NCBI GenBank assembly: GCA_910587495.1
Contig: CAJUMT010000122.1
Location: 1-10,426, forward strand
DNA: 10,426 bases
From: an uncultured Lachnospiraceae bacterium
GTDB taxonomy: Bacteria > Bacillota_A > Clostridia > Lachnospirales > Lachnospiraceae
Direction: 5' to 3'
Part shown: positions 1 to 6,361 of the stretch, one piece after another
Numbering within the stretch: position 1 is the first letter of the stretch
Layout of the letters: every line of letters begins with the position of its first letter
The notes under the pieces: model-generated
Database searches by the model: none
What the model was told of the DNA's origin: nothing
The model's input: only the letters and a program-made list of their open reading frames with translations
Position numbers and translations under genes: made by a program

Positions 1-237
1 CAGCCTTCCGTGAAATTCAGGGAAAACTTCAATCCGGCGTCCCTTTGGCAGATGATGACCTGATGCGCTTAGTAATCTTGCCACTTACGGTTCCCGGCAC
101 AGAAGGGAAACAGAATATGCTGGAAAGGATCGTTGACCTGGCTGAGCAGATACCAGACGAAAAGCAGCGGATTTTTATCTTATCCGGCGTGATAGTCGCA
201 AGCGACAAATTTATAAGCAGAGATTACATAGAGCAAA

Positions 238-245
238 TAAGGAGG
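238..245 (+). promoter_or_regulatory. Internal Shine-Dalgarno inside the Rpn-family gene
   Basis: TAAGGAGG at 238-245 is a full consensus ribosome site. It stands 9 bases before an in-frame ATG at 255-257 that begins MTQLGQLYEK. From this start the present sequence encodes only 27 residues, to the TGA at 336; with the frame restored the product would be about 59 residues. The site also encodes part of the IRRRIN stretch, so amino-acid constraint may explain part of the match. Use as a start is inferred. Confidence 0.45.
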
Positions 246-332
246 AGAATCAACATGACGCAGTTAGGGCAGCTTTATGAGAAAGAGAAAATTGAATATG
301 CCAAACAGAAGGTACGCGAAACTTCTATAAAA

Positions 333-351
333 GAATGAAATGAAATGAAAT
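333..351 (+). repeat. Short tandem repeat GAAT + (GAAAT)x3 at the frame break
   Basis: Bases 333-336 read GAAT, and 337-351 are three exact copies of GAAAT. The repeat supplies the TGA that ends the upstream frame. It also supplies ATG codons at 340, 345 and 350, one in each frame; only the one at 350 opens the family-like C-terminal tail. A 5-base unit shifts frame with each copy gained or lost, as in slipped-strand mutation. The TGA at 336-338 precedes the full copies, however, so changing the copy number alone does not rejoin the two parts. Confidence 0.7.
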
Positions 352-464
352 GGCTTCAAGGATGCTGAACCGTAATATGGACATTGCTGATATTATGGAG
401 GTTACCGGTTTGACCGAAGCAGAACTTCTTTGCCTTCAAAATAAGTAGCGTGTACAATGATTTA

Positions 465-484
465 GGACCGGTTTTCACCGACCC
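465..484 (-). other. Hairpin with GAAA tetraloop
   Basis: Read on the minus strand, GGGTCGGT-GAAA-ACCGGTCC folds into an 8-bp stem that includes two G-U wobbles. Read on the plus strand, the wobbles become mismatches, leaving a weaker stem followed by TTATTATT. It lies just after the Rpn remnant and could act as a weak terminator for it. On the minus strand no T-run follows, so it is not a clear terminator for the trmN6 run. Function unknown. Confidence 0.3.
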
Positions 485-504
485 TTATTATTACGACAGA
501 AAAT

Positions 505-750
505 CTATTTCTTTCCACAGCACTTTTTATGTTTTCTCCCGGATCCGCATGCACTCCACCTGCGAATCACATAAGTCCACGCACAGAGCGCCTCTATCAT
601 ACGTTTTACCGACTGCTTATTGTTGAATACCACATTCCAGCTATCCAGACAGTTCATAATCTGCGAGACCGTCCAGTCCTCTTATATCTCTTTTTTACAT
701 TTACTTTCCCCTTTCATTTCGCTTGCATTTTTAATACCCATAAGTATCAT
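505..750 (-). pseudogene. Decayed small gene with C-terminal SEC-C-like zinc motif
   Basis: An ATG at 748-750, inside the end of trmN6, has GGAGG 6 bases upstream and opens a 22-codon frame (beginning MILMGIKNAS) that ends at TAA 682-684. The same frame continues without a further stop for 59 codons, to TAG at 505-507, and ends in WSACGSGRKHKKCCGKK. That tail matches the SEC-C pattern CxCGSGKKxKKCC, a zinc-binding motif known from the SecA C-terminus and many small proteins. The first cysteine of the CxC pair is serine here (codon AGT, one base from TGT). A premature stop plus a lost zinc ligand point to a gene in decay. An internal ATG at 655-657 could give a 50-residue product, but no ribosome site is visible before it. 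The function of the N-terminal part is not recognised. Confidence 0.5.
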
Positions 751-1468
751 ATATTTCCTCCGTATATTTCCCGGGTTTCTGAAAGATAATCAACGGTTTT
801 TCTACCTTCATCCCGGATCTTCCCCCTTTTAGCGCCTCCAAAAGTACCATATTCGGTTCCCTGTCAATATAAGGATGCACCAGGCGCATTCTTTTTGGCT
901 CCAAACCATGGTTATGAAGTCCCGTAAGGATCTCCGTCAGCCGAAAAGGCCGGTGTACCATATAAAAACGCCCTCCCGGCATCAGCACTTTAGACGCCTG
1001 CATAAGAACGTCCTCCAGGGTGCAAAGTACCTCATGACGGGCGATGGCTTTGGGCGCTTCCGGATTTTTAAGTCCATGGTCTGCGATCATATACGGCGGA
1101 TTGCAGGTAACCACATGAAAAGAAGAAGCCCCAAAAAGATGAAAGGCTTCTTTGATATCTCCTGTATAAATCCGGATCTTTTCTTCCAGGCCGTTCAATT
1201 TAACGCTTCTTGCTGCCATATCCGCGCTGTCTTTTTGAATTTCCAGTCCTGTAAAAGACTCTCCCTGTGTCTTCGCTTCCAACAGGATTGGTATAATTCC
1301 GGTGCCGGTACCCAGGTCTAACGCCTTCTCTCCTTTTCTTACTCTGGCAAACCCGGAAAGCAGCACGGCGTCCATCCCGAAACAGAACCTTTTCGGATCC
1401 TGGATAATCACATATCCGTTCCTCTGAAGCTCGTCCAAGCGTTCTCCTTCTTTTAAGCTAACATCCAT
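731..1468 (-). CDS. trmN6: TrmN6-like / YabB-type adenine-N6 methyltransferase
   Basis: A 245-residue class I SAM-dependent methyltransferase of the size usual for the YabB/TrmN6 family. Visible motifs are GMDAVLL (31-37), the SAM-binding loop DLGTGTG (51-57), an acidic strand end at GLEIQKD (74-80), and the catalytic NPPY (123-126) typical of enzymes that methylate an exocyclic amino group. The E. coli relative YfiC/TrmN6 makes m6A37 in tRNA1(Val); Firmicutes relatives are annotated by similarity and their substrate is less certain. The start overlaps the end of rsmI by 11 bases, with GGAGG at 1475-1479 six bases before the ATG, so translation is probably coupled. The gene is the last intact member of the minus-strand run. 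No convincing terminator was seen downstream. Confidence 0.88.
   Translation of the reverse strand: MDVSLKEGERLDELQRNGYVIIQDPKRFCFGMDAVLLSGFARVRKGEKALDLGTGTGIIPILLEAKTQGESFTGLEIQKDSADMAARSVKLNGLEEKIRIYTGDIKEAFHLFGASSFHVVTCNPPYMIADHGLKNPEAPKAIARHEVLCTLEDVLMQASKVLMPGGRFYMVHRPFRLTEILTGLHNHGLEPKRMRLVHPYIDREPNMVLLEALKGGRSGMKVEKPLIIFQKPGKYTEEIYDTYGY
757..761 (-). promoter_or_regulatory. Ribosome binding site of the SEC-C remnant, inside trmN6
   Basis: GGAGG on the minus strand, 6 bases before the ATG at 748-750 and within the last codons of trmN6. It repeats the nested arrangement used at the rsmI/trmN6 junction and is the main reason to think the remnant was once a real coupled gene. Confidence 0.5.
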
Positions 1469-2324
1469 CTTCTTCCTCCGAAAGCAGCGCCTGATAGATC
1501 TCCCGTTTGGTCGTTCCCCGATCCTTTGCCACCTGCTTCATGGCCTCTTTTCTGTTCATTCCCTGCGCTTCATAAAGCTTCATATGCGCTTCTAAGGGCA
1601 TGGAGAGAAAACTTTCGCTTTCTTCCGCCTGTATACTGGCTCGGGAGCGGCCTTCTATGACCAGCACGCACTCTCCTTTTGGCTCCTGCTGCCCATAATA
1701 TGCCATCGCCTCTTTGACCGTAGCCGTAAATACGGTCTCATATTTTTTAGTAAGTTCCCTGCATACCGTAAGCTTTCTGTCTCCCAGCGCTTCATACAAC
1801 TCTTCCAGCGTCCGCTTCAGGCGGTGGGGCGCTTCATAGAGAACAATAGTCCTTGTCTCCTTTTTCAGTTCCGTAAGGATTAAGTTACGCTCCTTTTTAT
1901 CCGGCGGAAGAAAAGCTTCAAAGCAAAATCTTCTGGTGGATAAACCGGAAATTGTAAGGGCCGTCACGCAGGCGCAGGCGCCCGGAAGGGAAGTGACGGT
2001 GATACCTGCTTCTTTACACATACGCACCAGTTCTTCCCCGGGATCAGAGATTCCGGGTGTACCGGCATCCGTGATCAAAGCGACGTTCTGGCCTTCAGAC
2101 AGCCTTTTTACCAGGAAACGTCCCTTTTCAAACTTATTATACTCATGATAACTTGTCATGGGTGTATGGATATCGAAATGATGCAAAAGTTTGATACTGT
2201 TTCTTGTATCTTCCGCCGCAATTAAATCTGCTTCTTTCAGTATCCGAATAACCCTGAAAGTCATGTCTTCCAGATTTCCTATAGGCGTCGCGCACAAATA
2301 CAAAGTCCCTGTTTTAGTTGTCAT
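1458..2324 (-). CDS. rsmI: 16S rRNA (cytidine1402-2'-O)-methyltransferase RsmI
   Basis: A 288-residue protein of the tetrapyrrole-methylase fold. It carries the family signatures ATPIGNLEDMT (12-22), AEDTRNS (37-43), DAGTPGISDPG (86-96), SLPGA (112-116) and FEAFLPP (135-141), and a C-terminal basic segment with GTTKREIYQALL that matches the usual C-terminal extension. RsmI uses SAM to 2'-O-methylate C1402 in the ribosomal decoding centre of 16S rRNA; RsmH methylates N4 of the same base. The length is complete. Its start overlaps the end of ricT by 11 bases, and its end overlaps trmN6 by 11. No strong Shine-Dalgarno is visible before the ATG, so coupling to ricT is likely. Confidence 0.95.
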   Translation of the reverse strand: MTTKTGTLYLCATPIGNLEDMTFRVIRILKEADLIAAEDTRNSIKLLHHFDIHTPMTSYHEYNKFEKGRFLVKRLSEGQNVALITDAGTPGISDPGEELVRMCKEAGITVTSLPGACACVTALTISGLSTRRFCFEAFLPPDKKERNLILTELKKETRTIVLYEAPHRLKRTLEELYEALGDRKLTVCRELTKKYETVFTATVKEAMAYYGQQEPKGECVLVIEGRSRASIQAEESESFLSMPLEAHMKLYEAQGMNRKEAMKQVAKDRGTTKREIYQALLSEEEDGC

Positions 2325-3231
2325 TTAACTTTGATTTTCCTTCCCTGCGCTCCAGCTCTTCCAGCTCTTTTAATTCTTTATCCTCCACCTGATTTTTATT
2401 TTTTTCTTTTTTGCGGCGGGGCTTGAATCTAAGCTCTTCTACCTTGTACTCCCGTATTTCTTTTTCTTCATTTTCCAGCGTGACAATCACCTTTACCATC
2501 TGCCGAAGGACATTGACAGAATTGACCTCGCCTTTACTGCCGTCTTTTGCCGTCACATGATCCCCTACATTAGGCAGATGGCTGTTAAGCTCCTCATAGG
2601 TCTCTTCTTCATGTTTCAGGCAGCACATCAGACGACCGCATACGCCGGATATCTTCGTAGGATTTAAGGACAGGTTCTGCTCCTTTGCCATCTTAATGGA
2701 TACCGGCAAAAATTCTGACTGGTGCGTATGGCAGCACAAAGGCCTTCCGCAAATACCGATACCTCCTAAAATCTTCGTCTCATCCCGCACGCCGATCTGC
2801 CGCAGTTCAATTCGGGTTTTAAAGACTGAAGCCAGATCCTTTACCAGTTCACGGAAATCAATCCTTCCGTCCGCTGTAAAATAAAAAAGCACTTTATTAT
2901 TATCAAAGGTATATTCCACATCGATCAGCTTCATTTCCAGACCGTGTTTTTTGATCTTCTCAAGGCAAATCTTGAACGCTTCCTTTTCTTTTTCACGGTT
3001 TTCCTCCGTCTGCTGCCTGTCCTTCTGGTTCGCTATACGGATAACCGGTTTTAAAGGCTGGACGACCTTATCATCTTCCACTTCTTTTGTTCCAATAACT
3101 ACATGCCCGTATTCCACTCCTCTGGCAGTCTCCACGATCACATATTCTCCTGTGCAGATCTCCAGATCCCCCGGTGAAAAATAATATACTTTCCCTGCGG
3201 GTCGGAAACGGACGCCGATTACTTTTATCAT
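2314..3231 (-). CDS. ricT: RicT (YaaT), PSP1-domain protein of the RicAFT complex
   Basis: A 305-residue PSP1-domain protein. The conserved cysteine-rich core is clear: GICGRPLCCHTHQ (159-171) and GVCGRLMCCLKHE (196-208), giving C161, C166, C167, C198, C203 and C204. In B. subtilis, RicT (YaaT) binds RicA and RicF in a complex carrying [4Fe-4S] clusters, and works with RNase Y in mRNA maturation, biofilm formation, competence and sporulation. The C-terminus (about 270-305) is highly charged, with basic RRKKEKNKN followed by an acidic helix, and is probably flexible. It starts 1 base after the holB stop, with a GGAG-type site at 3239-3244. The holB-ricT pairing is conserved across Firmicutes, which supports the call. 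Confidence 0.93.
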   Translation of the reverse strand: MIKVIGVRFRPAGKVYYFSPGDLEICTGEYVIVETARGVEYGHVVIGTKEVEDDKVVQPLKPVIRIANQKDRQQTEENREKEKEAFKICLEKIKKHGLEMKLIDVEYTFDNNKVLFYFTADGRIDFRELVKDLASVFKTRIELRQIGVRDETKILGGIGICGRPLCCHTHQSEFLPVSIKMAKEQNLSLNPTKISGVCGRLMCCLKHEEETYEELNSHLPNVGDHVTAKDGSKGEVNSVNVLRQMVKVIVTLENEEKEIREYKVEELRFKPRRKKEKNKNQVEDKELKELEELERREGKSKLNDN

Positions 3232-3232
3232 G

Positions 3233-4222
3233 TCAATTCTCCTTCATTGTGAAAAGCAAAAGCTCCATGGCCAAATCAAAATTTACATTGGCGTTCAGTC
3301 TAAGCTTTGCCTTTCCCAGTGCATTTATAATACGTTCCAGCCCTTCATAAGAGCTGTTTACTGCTTTTTCCCGAATGCTTGCAAACTCGTCCGAAAATAT
3401 AATACTATCCGCATCCCGGGTAGCTTTAAAAAGAAGCACATCCCTGTACCAGATCATCAGAAGATCCAGATAATCGTCTATCTCCATCTTGTATGTGTTG
3501 ATCCTCTTTAGATCCTCAATCAGGTCGTTTACTTCCATCTCAGAGATATATTTCATCAAATGGACCGCATGTTCCAGCATCTCACCGAAACTGTCCGACA
3601 AAGCCAGACGTTTTGCTTTTCCCACATTGCCCTGGGCAAATGCCGTACATATATCCGCCCGGTACTCAGGAATCTCATACTGCCCCATCAAATGTTCTTT
3701 TATAAGAACAGAAGAGACGGGCTTCAAATTTAAAGTCACGCATCTGGAACAGATTGTCGGAAGAAGAGATCCCGCATTGGTTGTAAGAAGCAGAATCACT
3801 CCGTAGGAAGGAGGGTCCTCTATAGTCTTAAGCAGGGCATTCTGCGCTTCTACTGTCAGCTTTTGTGCTTCATCCACAATATATATTTTATAAGGGCTGC
3901 TGTAAGGCCTGATCATTATATCCCCGTTTAACTGGGTCCTGATATCTTCCACACTGATACTATTCGGCTTTTCGTGAACCACCCGTATGATATCCGGCTG
4001 GTTTAAGTTTACCGCCTGTTTACAGGACTGACACTCCATACATGGTTCTGTCCCGTGTTCTTTACATTGTAATGTCTGGGCGAAGATTCCCGCTAAAAGT
4101 TTCTTTCCGGAACCCTTCTCTCCGTTTAAAATATAAGCATGGGATACCTTATCCAACAAAATCGCATGCTTCATATGTGAAATCGTCTGTTCATGTCCTA
4201 AGACATCAGCAAATCCGGCCAT
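3233..4222 (-). CDS. holB: DNA polymerase III delta' subunit
   Basis: A 329-residue AAA+ clamp-loader subunit. It opens with the family-typical FADVLGHEQTISHMKHAI and SHAYILNGEKGSGKK (Walker A 34-41, with K at the usual T/S place). A four-cysteine zinc module follows (C53, C61, C64, C67), then a Walker-B-like IVDEAQ (115-120), LLKTIEDPP (130-138) and the SRC arginine motif (159-161). The C-terminal helical collar domain is more divergent, as is usual. The protein loads the beta sliding clamp with delta and tau/gamma; delta' itself is normally a poor or non-hydrolysing ATPase, which fits the altered Walker A. GGGAGG at 4231-4236 serves as ribosome site. A 54-base gap separates it from the decarboxylase gene, the widest gap between intact genes in the run. 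Confidence 0.93.
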   Translation of the reverse strand: MAGFADVLGHEQTISHMKHAILLDKVSHAYILNGEKGSGKKLLAGIFAQTLQCKEHGTEPCMECQSCKQAVNLNQPDIIRVVHEKPNSISVEDIRTQLNGDIMIRPYSSPYKIYIVDEAQKLTVEAQNALLKTIEDPPSYGVILLLTTNAGSLLPTICSRCVTLNLKPVSSVLIKEHLMGQYEIPEYRADICTAFAQGNVGKAKRLALSDSFGEMLEHAVHLMKYISEMEVNDLIEDLKRINTYKMEIDDYLDLLMIWYRDVLLFKATRDADSIIFSDEFASIREKAVNSSYEGLERIINALGKAKLRLNANVNFDLAMELLLFTMKEN

Positions 4223-4244
4223 ACTTCCTACCTCCCTCTTTCCG

Positions 4245-4250
4245 ATTATA
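4245..4250 (-). promoter_or_regulatory. Possible -10 box in front of holB
   Basis: A perfect TATAAT on the minus strand lies 22 bases before the holB ATG, in the widest gap of the run. The hexamer 17 bases upstream (TTTTCT) is a poor -35, and no extended -10 TG is present. The implied 5' leader of about 16 bases just accommodates the ribosome site. This could be a secondary promoter for holB-ricT-rsmI-trmN6, but the evidence is weak. Confidence 0.3.
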
Positions 4251-4276
4251 CCTCATTTCTTTCGGAAAGAAAAGGT

Positions 4277-5674
4277 TTATCTCCCGTTCCTCAGCACTTG
4301 TAAAAAGTTTCTGTCTGTTCCATGTACTTCCAGGCCGTTTTGAAGCGAACATATAATCCTGTCGATAATTTCCCGGCTTATAACCTCTCCGGGTGCTAAA
4401 AGAGGAATCCCGGGCGGATAGACCGTCACAAAATCTCCGCTTATTTTCCCTTCCGCCTTAGACAATGGACAAAATTCTTTATCACTTTCTAAAGCCGTAA
4501 GAAGCGTATAAACGCCTTGCGCAGGAAGTACCGTATCTTTACTCTCCTGCAGCTTTTGATCGCCTTTTAAACGATGATAGAGCCTTCTGTCCGCCTCTAA
4601 AAAGGCTTCGGAAAGCCTTTCTAAATTTTCCTTGGTATCCGCCACTGTCGTGATAGCACACACATAAGAATTACATGCCATCTCAGGCTCTATCTGAAAT
4701 TCATTCCTTAAGATCCCGCTTAATTCCTGCCCGCTGATCCCTGTTCCTTTTACGGATACAAGGATCCTCGACAAATCCATATCTTCCGTCTTAAGCAGCG
4801 TAAGATGTTTCATACGGCCAAGCACACTGCGAAACTGGAGGATTCGTTCAAAAAACCGGTCAAAGGCGTCTTTATGCCCTTCAATCCACCCCATGCATTC
4901 GTCTATACCTGCCATCAGCACATAGGAGGGACTGCTGGTCTGATAAATCGACAAATATCTGCGGATTTTTTCTTTATCAATCAAACTGCCGTTTAGATGA
5001 ATCAATCCTGTCTGCGTCAAAGAAGGAAGTGTCTTATGAAGACTGTGAACGACCACATCCGCTCCGCTGCTTACGGAATCTTTCGGAAAATAATCTGAAA
5101 ACGGAAAATGCGCTCCGTGGGCCTCGTCTACGATCAGCGGTATTCGGTATCTGTGGACCACATCCGCGATTTTCTCTATATTCGACGTCACGCCGTCATA
5201 GGTAGGAGAAGTAATCAGGACTGCCTGTATATCCGAATCTTTTTTCAGCGCATTATCCACATTTTCCGGTAAAATTTTTCCGTTTATCCCCATTTGTCCC
5301 GTGGATTGTGGATAAATATATTGTACAGTAAGCCCTTTTAAAAGCGCCCCATGATATGCAGACTTATGGCTGTTCCGGGCAAGAAGAAGTTTTCCGCCAT
5401 AAGAAGTGCATCCACTGATAGCCGACAGGATTCCTGCCGTACTTCCGTTAACCAGATAATGGGTCTCTTCTGAATGATACAGGCCTGCCGCCCTCTCCTG
5501 CGCTTTTTTCAATATTCCTTCCGCATGATACAGATTGTCAAAACCATCAATCTCCGTAATGTCAATAAAAAACGGATCTCTGATAAGCCCCATGCGCCGT
5601 TTGTGGCCCGGCATATGCATAGGAAGAATCTCAGAATCCGCATATACTTTCAGTTTATGATATAATTCACTCAT
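4277..5674 (-). CDS. Orn/Lys/Arg decarboxylase-family PLP enzyme (YaaO-like)
   Basis: A 465-residue fold-type-I PLP protein of the short Firmicutes decarboxylase class (YaaO/SpeA-like). It lacks the N-terminal receiver-like wing domain of the enterobacterial inducible enzymes. Visible are PMHMPGHK near the N-terminus (18-25), the phosphate-binding NGSTAG (76-81), VDEAHGAH (182-189, D183 to the pyridine nitrogen), the Schiff-base lysine K214 in VHSLHKTLPS, and the C-terminal YPPGIPLLAPGE (419-430). Members decarboxylate arginine, lysine or ornithine to polyamine precursors; the substrate cannot be told from the sequence. In B. subtilis, yaaO stands just upstream of tmk-yaaQ-yaaR-holB; here holB follows directly. 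Its ATG comes 2 bases after the upstream stop, with no Shine-Dalgarno in sight, so it probably depends on translational coupling. Confidence 0.88.
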   Translation of the reverse strand: MSELYHKLKVYADSEILPMHMPGHKRRMGLIRDPFFIDITEIDGFDNLYHAEGILKKAQERAAGLYHSEETHYLVNGSTAGILSAISGCTSYGGKLLLARNSHKSAYHGALLKGLTVQYIYPQSTGQMGINGKILPENVDNALKKDSDIQAVLITSPTYDGVTSNIEKIADVVHRYRIPLIVDEAHGAHFPFSDYFPKDSVSSGADVVVHSLHKTLPSLTQTGLIHLNGSLIDKEKIRRYLSIYQTSSPSYVLMAGIDECMGWIEGHKDAFDRFFERILQFRSVLGRMKHLTLLKTEDMDLSRILVSVKGTGISGQELSGILRNEFQIEPEMACNSYVCAITTVADTKENLERLSEAFLEADRRLYHRLKGDQKLQESKDTVLPAQGVYTLLTALESDKEFCPLSKAEGKISGDFVTVYPPGIPLLAPGEVISREIIDRIICSLQNGLEVHGTDRNFLQVLRNGR

Positions 5675-5676
5675 TT

Positions 5677-6021
5677 TTACAAAGAAAATACAATAATTCC
5701 TATAATTGTTACAACAATCGAAAGAATTGTACGCTTAGAGGGCTTCTCACCCAACCAGAATACCGCCAGTATCGTCACCCAGATAATACCTGTAGATTCA
5801 ATCATCGGCGTCACTTTCAATTCAATTCCCCGGTAAGCGAACACATTAAGAACCGTAGTTCCTAAAAGCAAAGTATAACTTAAAATAACCCGCCAGTTTA
5901 AAAATTTATAAATTATATTTTTATGTTCCGCCTGCGCTGACTGTTTTAAAAGTATTTGGGAAATAGCCGCCACAAATACCGACAAAAAAGCCAGCACATA
6001 ACTAATGCTCTTCCATTCCAT
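5677..6021 (-). CDS. SMR-type small membrane protein (ArnE/ArnF-like), second of a pair
   Basis: A 114-residue protein with four predicted membrane helices, at about 8-28, 46-66, 72-91 and 97-114, in the size range of the small multidrug resistance fold. The first helix has ISQILLKQSA where drug-exporting SMR proteins carry a membrane-embedded glutamate, so it is unlikely to be an EmrE-like proton-coupled drug exporter. This composition suits ArnE/ArnF, proposed flippases of undecaprenyl-phosphate aminoarabinose. A longer frame from TTG at 6037-6039 exists; the ATG at 6019-6021 is preferred because a GGGGA site lies 9 bases upstream and the protein then begins as SMR proteins do. It overlaps the end of the first SMR gene by 20 bases, so the two probably form a heterodimer. 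Function is inferred from fold and neighbours. Confidence 0.75.
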   Translation of the reverse strand: MEWKSISYVLAFLSVFVAAISQILLKQSAQAEHKNIIYKFLNWRVILSYTLLLGTTVLNVFAYRGIELKVTPMIESTGIIWVTILAVFWLGEKPSKRTILSIVVTIIGIIVFSL

Positions 6022-6361
6022 GAATACTGATCCCCGCAATGATGATAATACTGCCGATAATATTGTTCCATGTGACCTGCTCTTTAAAAAGAATTACCGA
6101 CCAGATCAAGATCAAAATATACAAAATGCCTTTCCTTAAGTAGGCAGTCGTAAGGGGAATCATTTCCAAAAGAAACTGCCACATAATGGCAAACACGCCC
6201 AGGCATCCCACGGCCGCCCCATAAAAAAGTATAAATTCCTTAGAAAATGTACCAAATGTTCCCGCATATTTGATAAACACCGAACTTAAACTCTGTATGA
6301 CCAAAGACAGGGACAATAAGATCAGTATCTTTGCTCTGCCCGCTTTTTTCTTCCCGTTCAT
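6002..6361 (-). CDS. SMR-type small membrane protein (ArnE/ArnF-like), first of a pair
   Basis: A 119-residue protein with a short basic N-terminus (MNGKKKAGRAK) and four hydrophobic helices at about 11-30, 42-66, 71-93 and 100-116. The third and fourth helices have the EamA/SMR pattern IPLTTAYLRKG...LFKEQVTWNNIIG, where PxxxAY is a hallmark. The first helix carries SLSSVFIKYA and no glutamate, again unlike EmrE-type exporters. Its ATG overlaps the stop of the glycosyltransferase gene (ATGA), a classic coupled junction, and the second SMR gene starts within its last codons. Paired SMR proteins behind an ArnC-like glycosyltransferase point to flipping of a lipid-linked sugar across the cytoplasmic membrane; this is inference from arrangement. 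Confidence 0.75.
   Translation of the reverse strand: MNGKKKAGRAKILILLSLSLVIQSLSSVFIKYAGTFGTFSKEFILFYGAAVGCLGVFAIMWQFLLEMIPLTTAYLRKGILYILILIWSVILFKEQVTWNNIIGSIIIIAGISIHGMEEH

Larger units (their letters stand above)
1..448 (+). pseudogene. Rpn-family nuclease/putative transposase, 3' part, frame broken near its end
   Basis: The reading frame is already open at base 3, so the gene begins before the window; what is seen is its C-terminal part. The first segment runs to a TGA at 336-338. It contains a typical Rpn/PD-(D/E)XK transposase-like C-terminal pattern: a hydrophobic LVILPLT, then GKQNMLERIVDLAEQI, IFILSGVIVASDKFI and IRRRINMTQLGQLYEKEK. The last 32 residues expected of the family (MASRMLNRNMDIADIMEVTG, then LTEAELLCLQNK) follow in another frame, from the ATG at 350 to the TAG at 446-448. 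The break lies in a GAAAT tandem repeat. Rpn proteins are known as DNA nucleases that promote recA-independent recombination, and some take part in phage defence. The catalytic half lies outside the window, so activity cannot be judged. The family call rests on pattern recognition only. Confidence 0.6.

Noticed and set aside
529..832. Plus-strand open frames of 86 and 70 codons
   Set aside because: They lie opposite the SEC-C remnant and the end of trmN6, have no ribosome site, and their composition (Phe/His/Pro/Ile-rich) is typical of antisense shadow frames.
875..1321. Plus-strand frame of 148 codons opposite trmN6
   Set aside because: Shadow of a convincing methyltransferase gene; no ribosome site or family pattern.
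4257..4273. Palindrome TTTCTTTCCGAAAGAAA after the decarboxylase as a terminator
   Set aside because: The loop would be a single base, the stem is A-T rich and no T-run follows on the minus strand.
5704..5717. Perfect inverted repeat ATTGTTACAACAAT as a possible operator
   Set aside because: It lies inside the coding region of the second SMR gene, far from any promoter, and is explained by Val/Thr/Ile codons.
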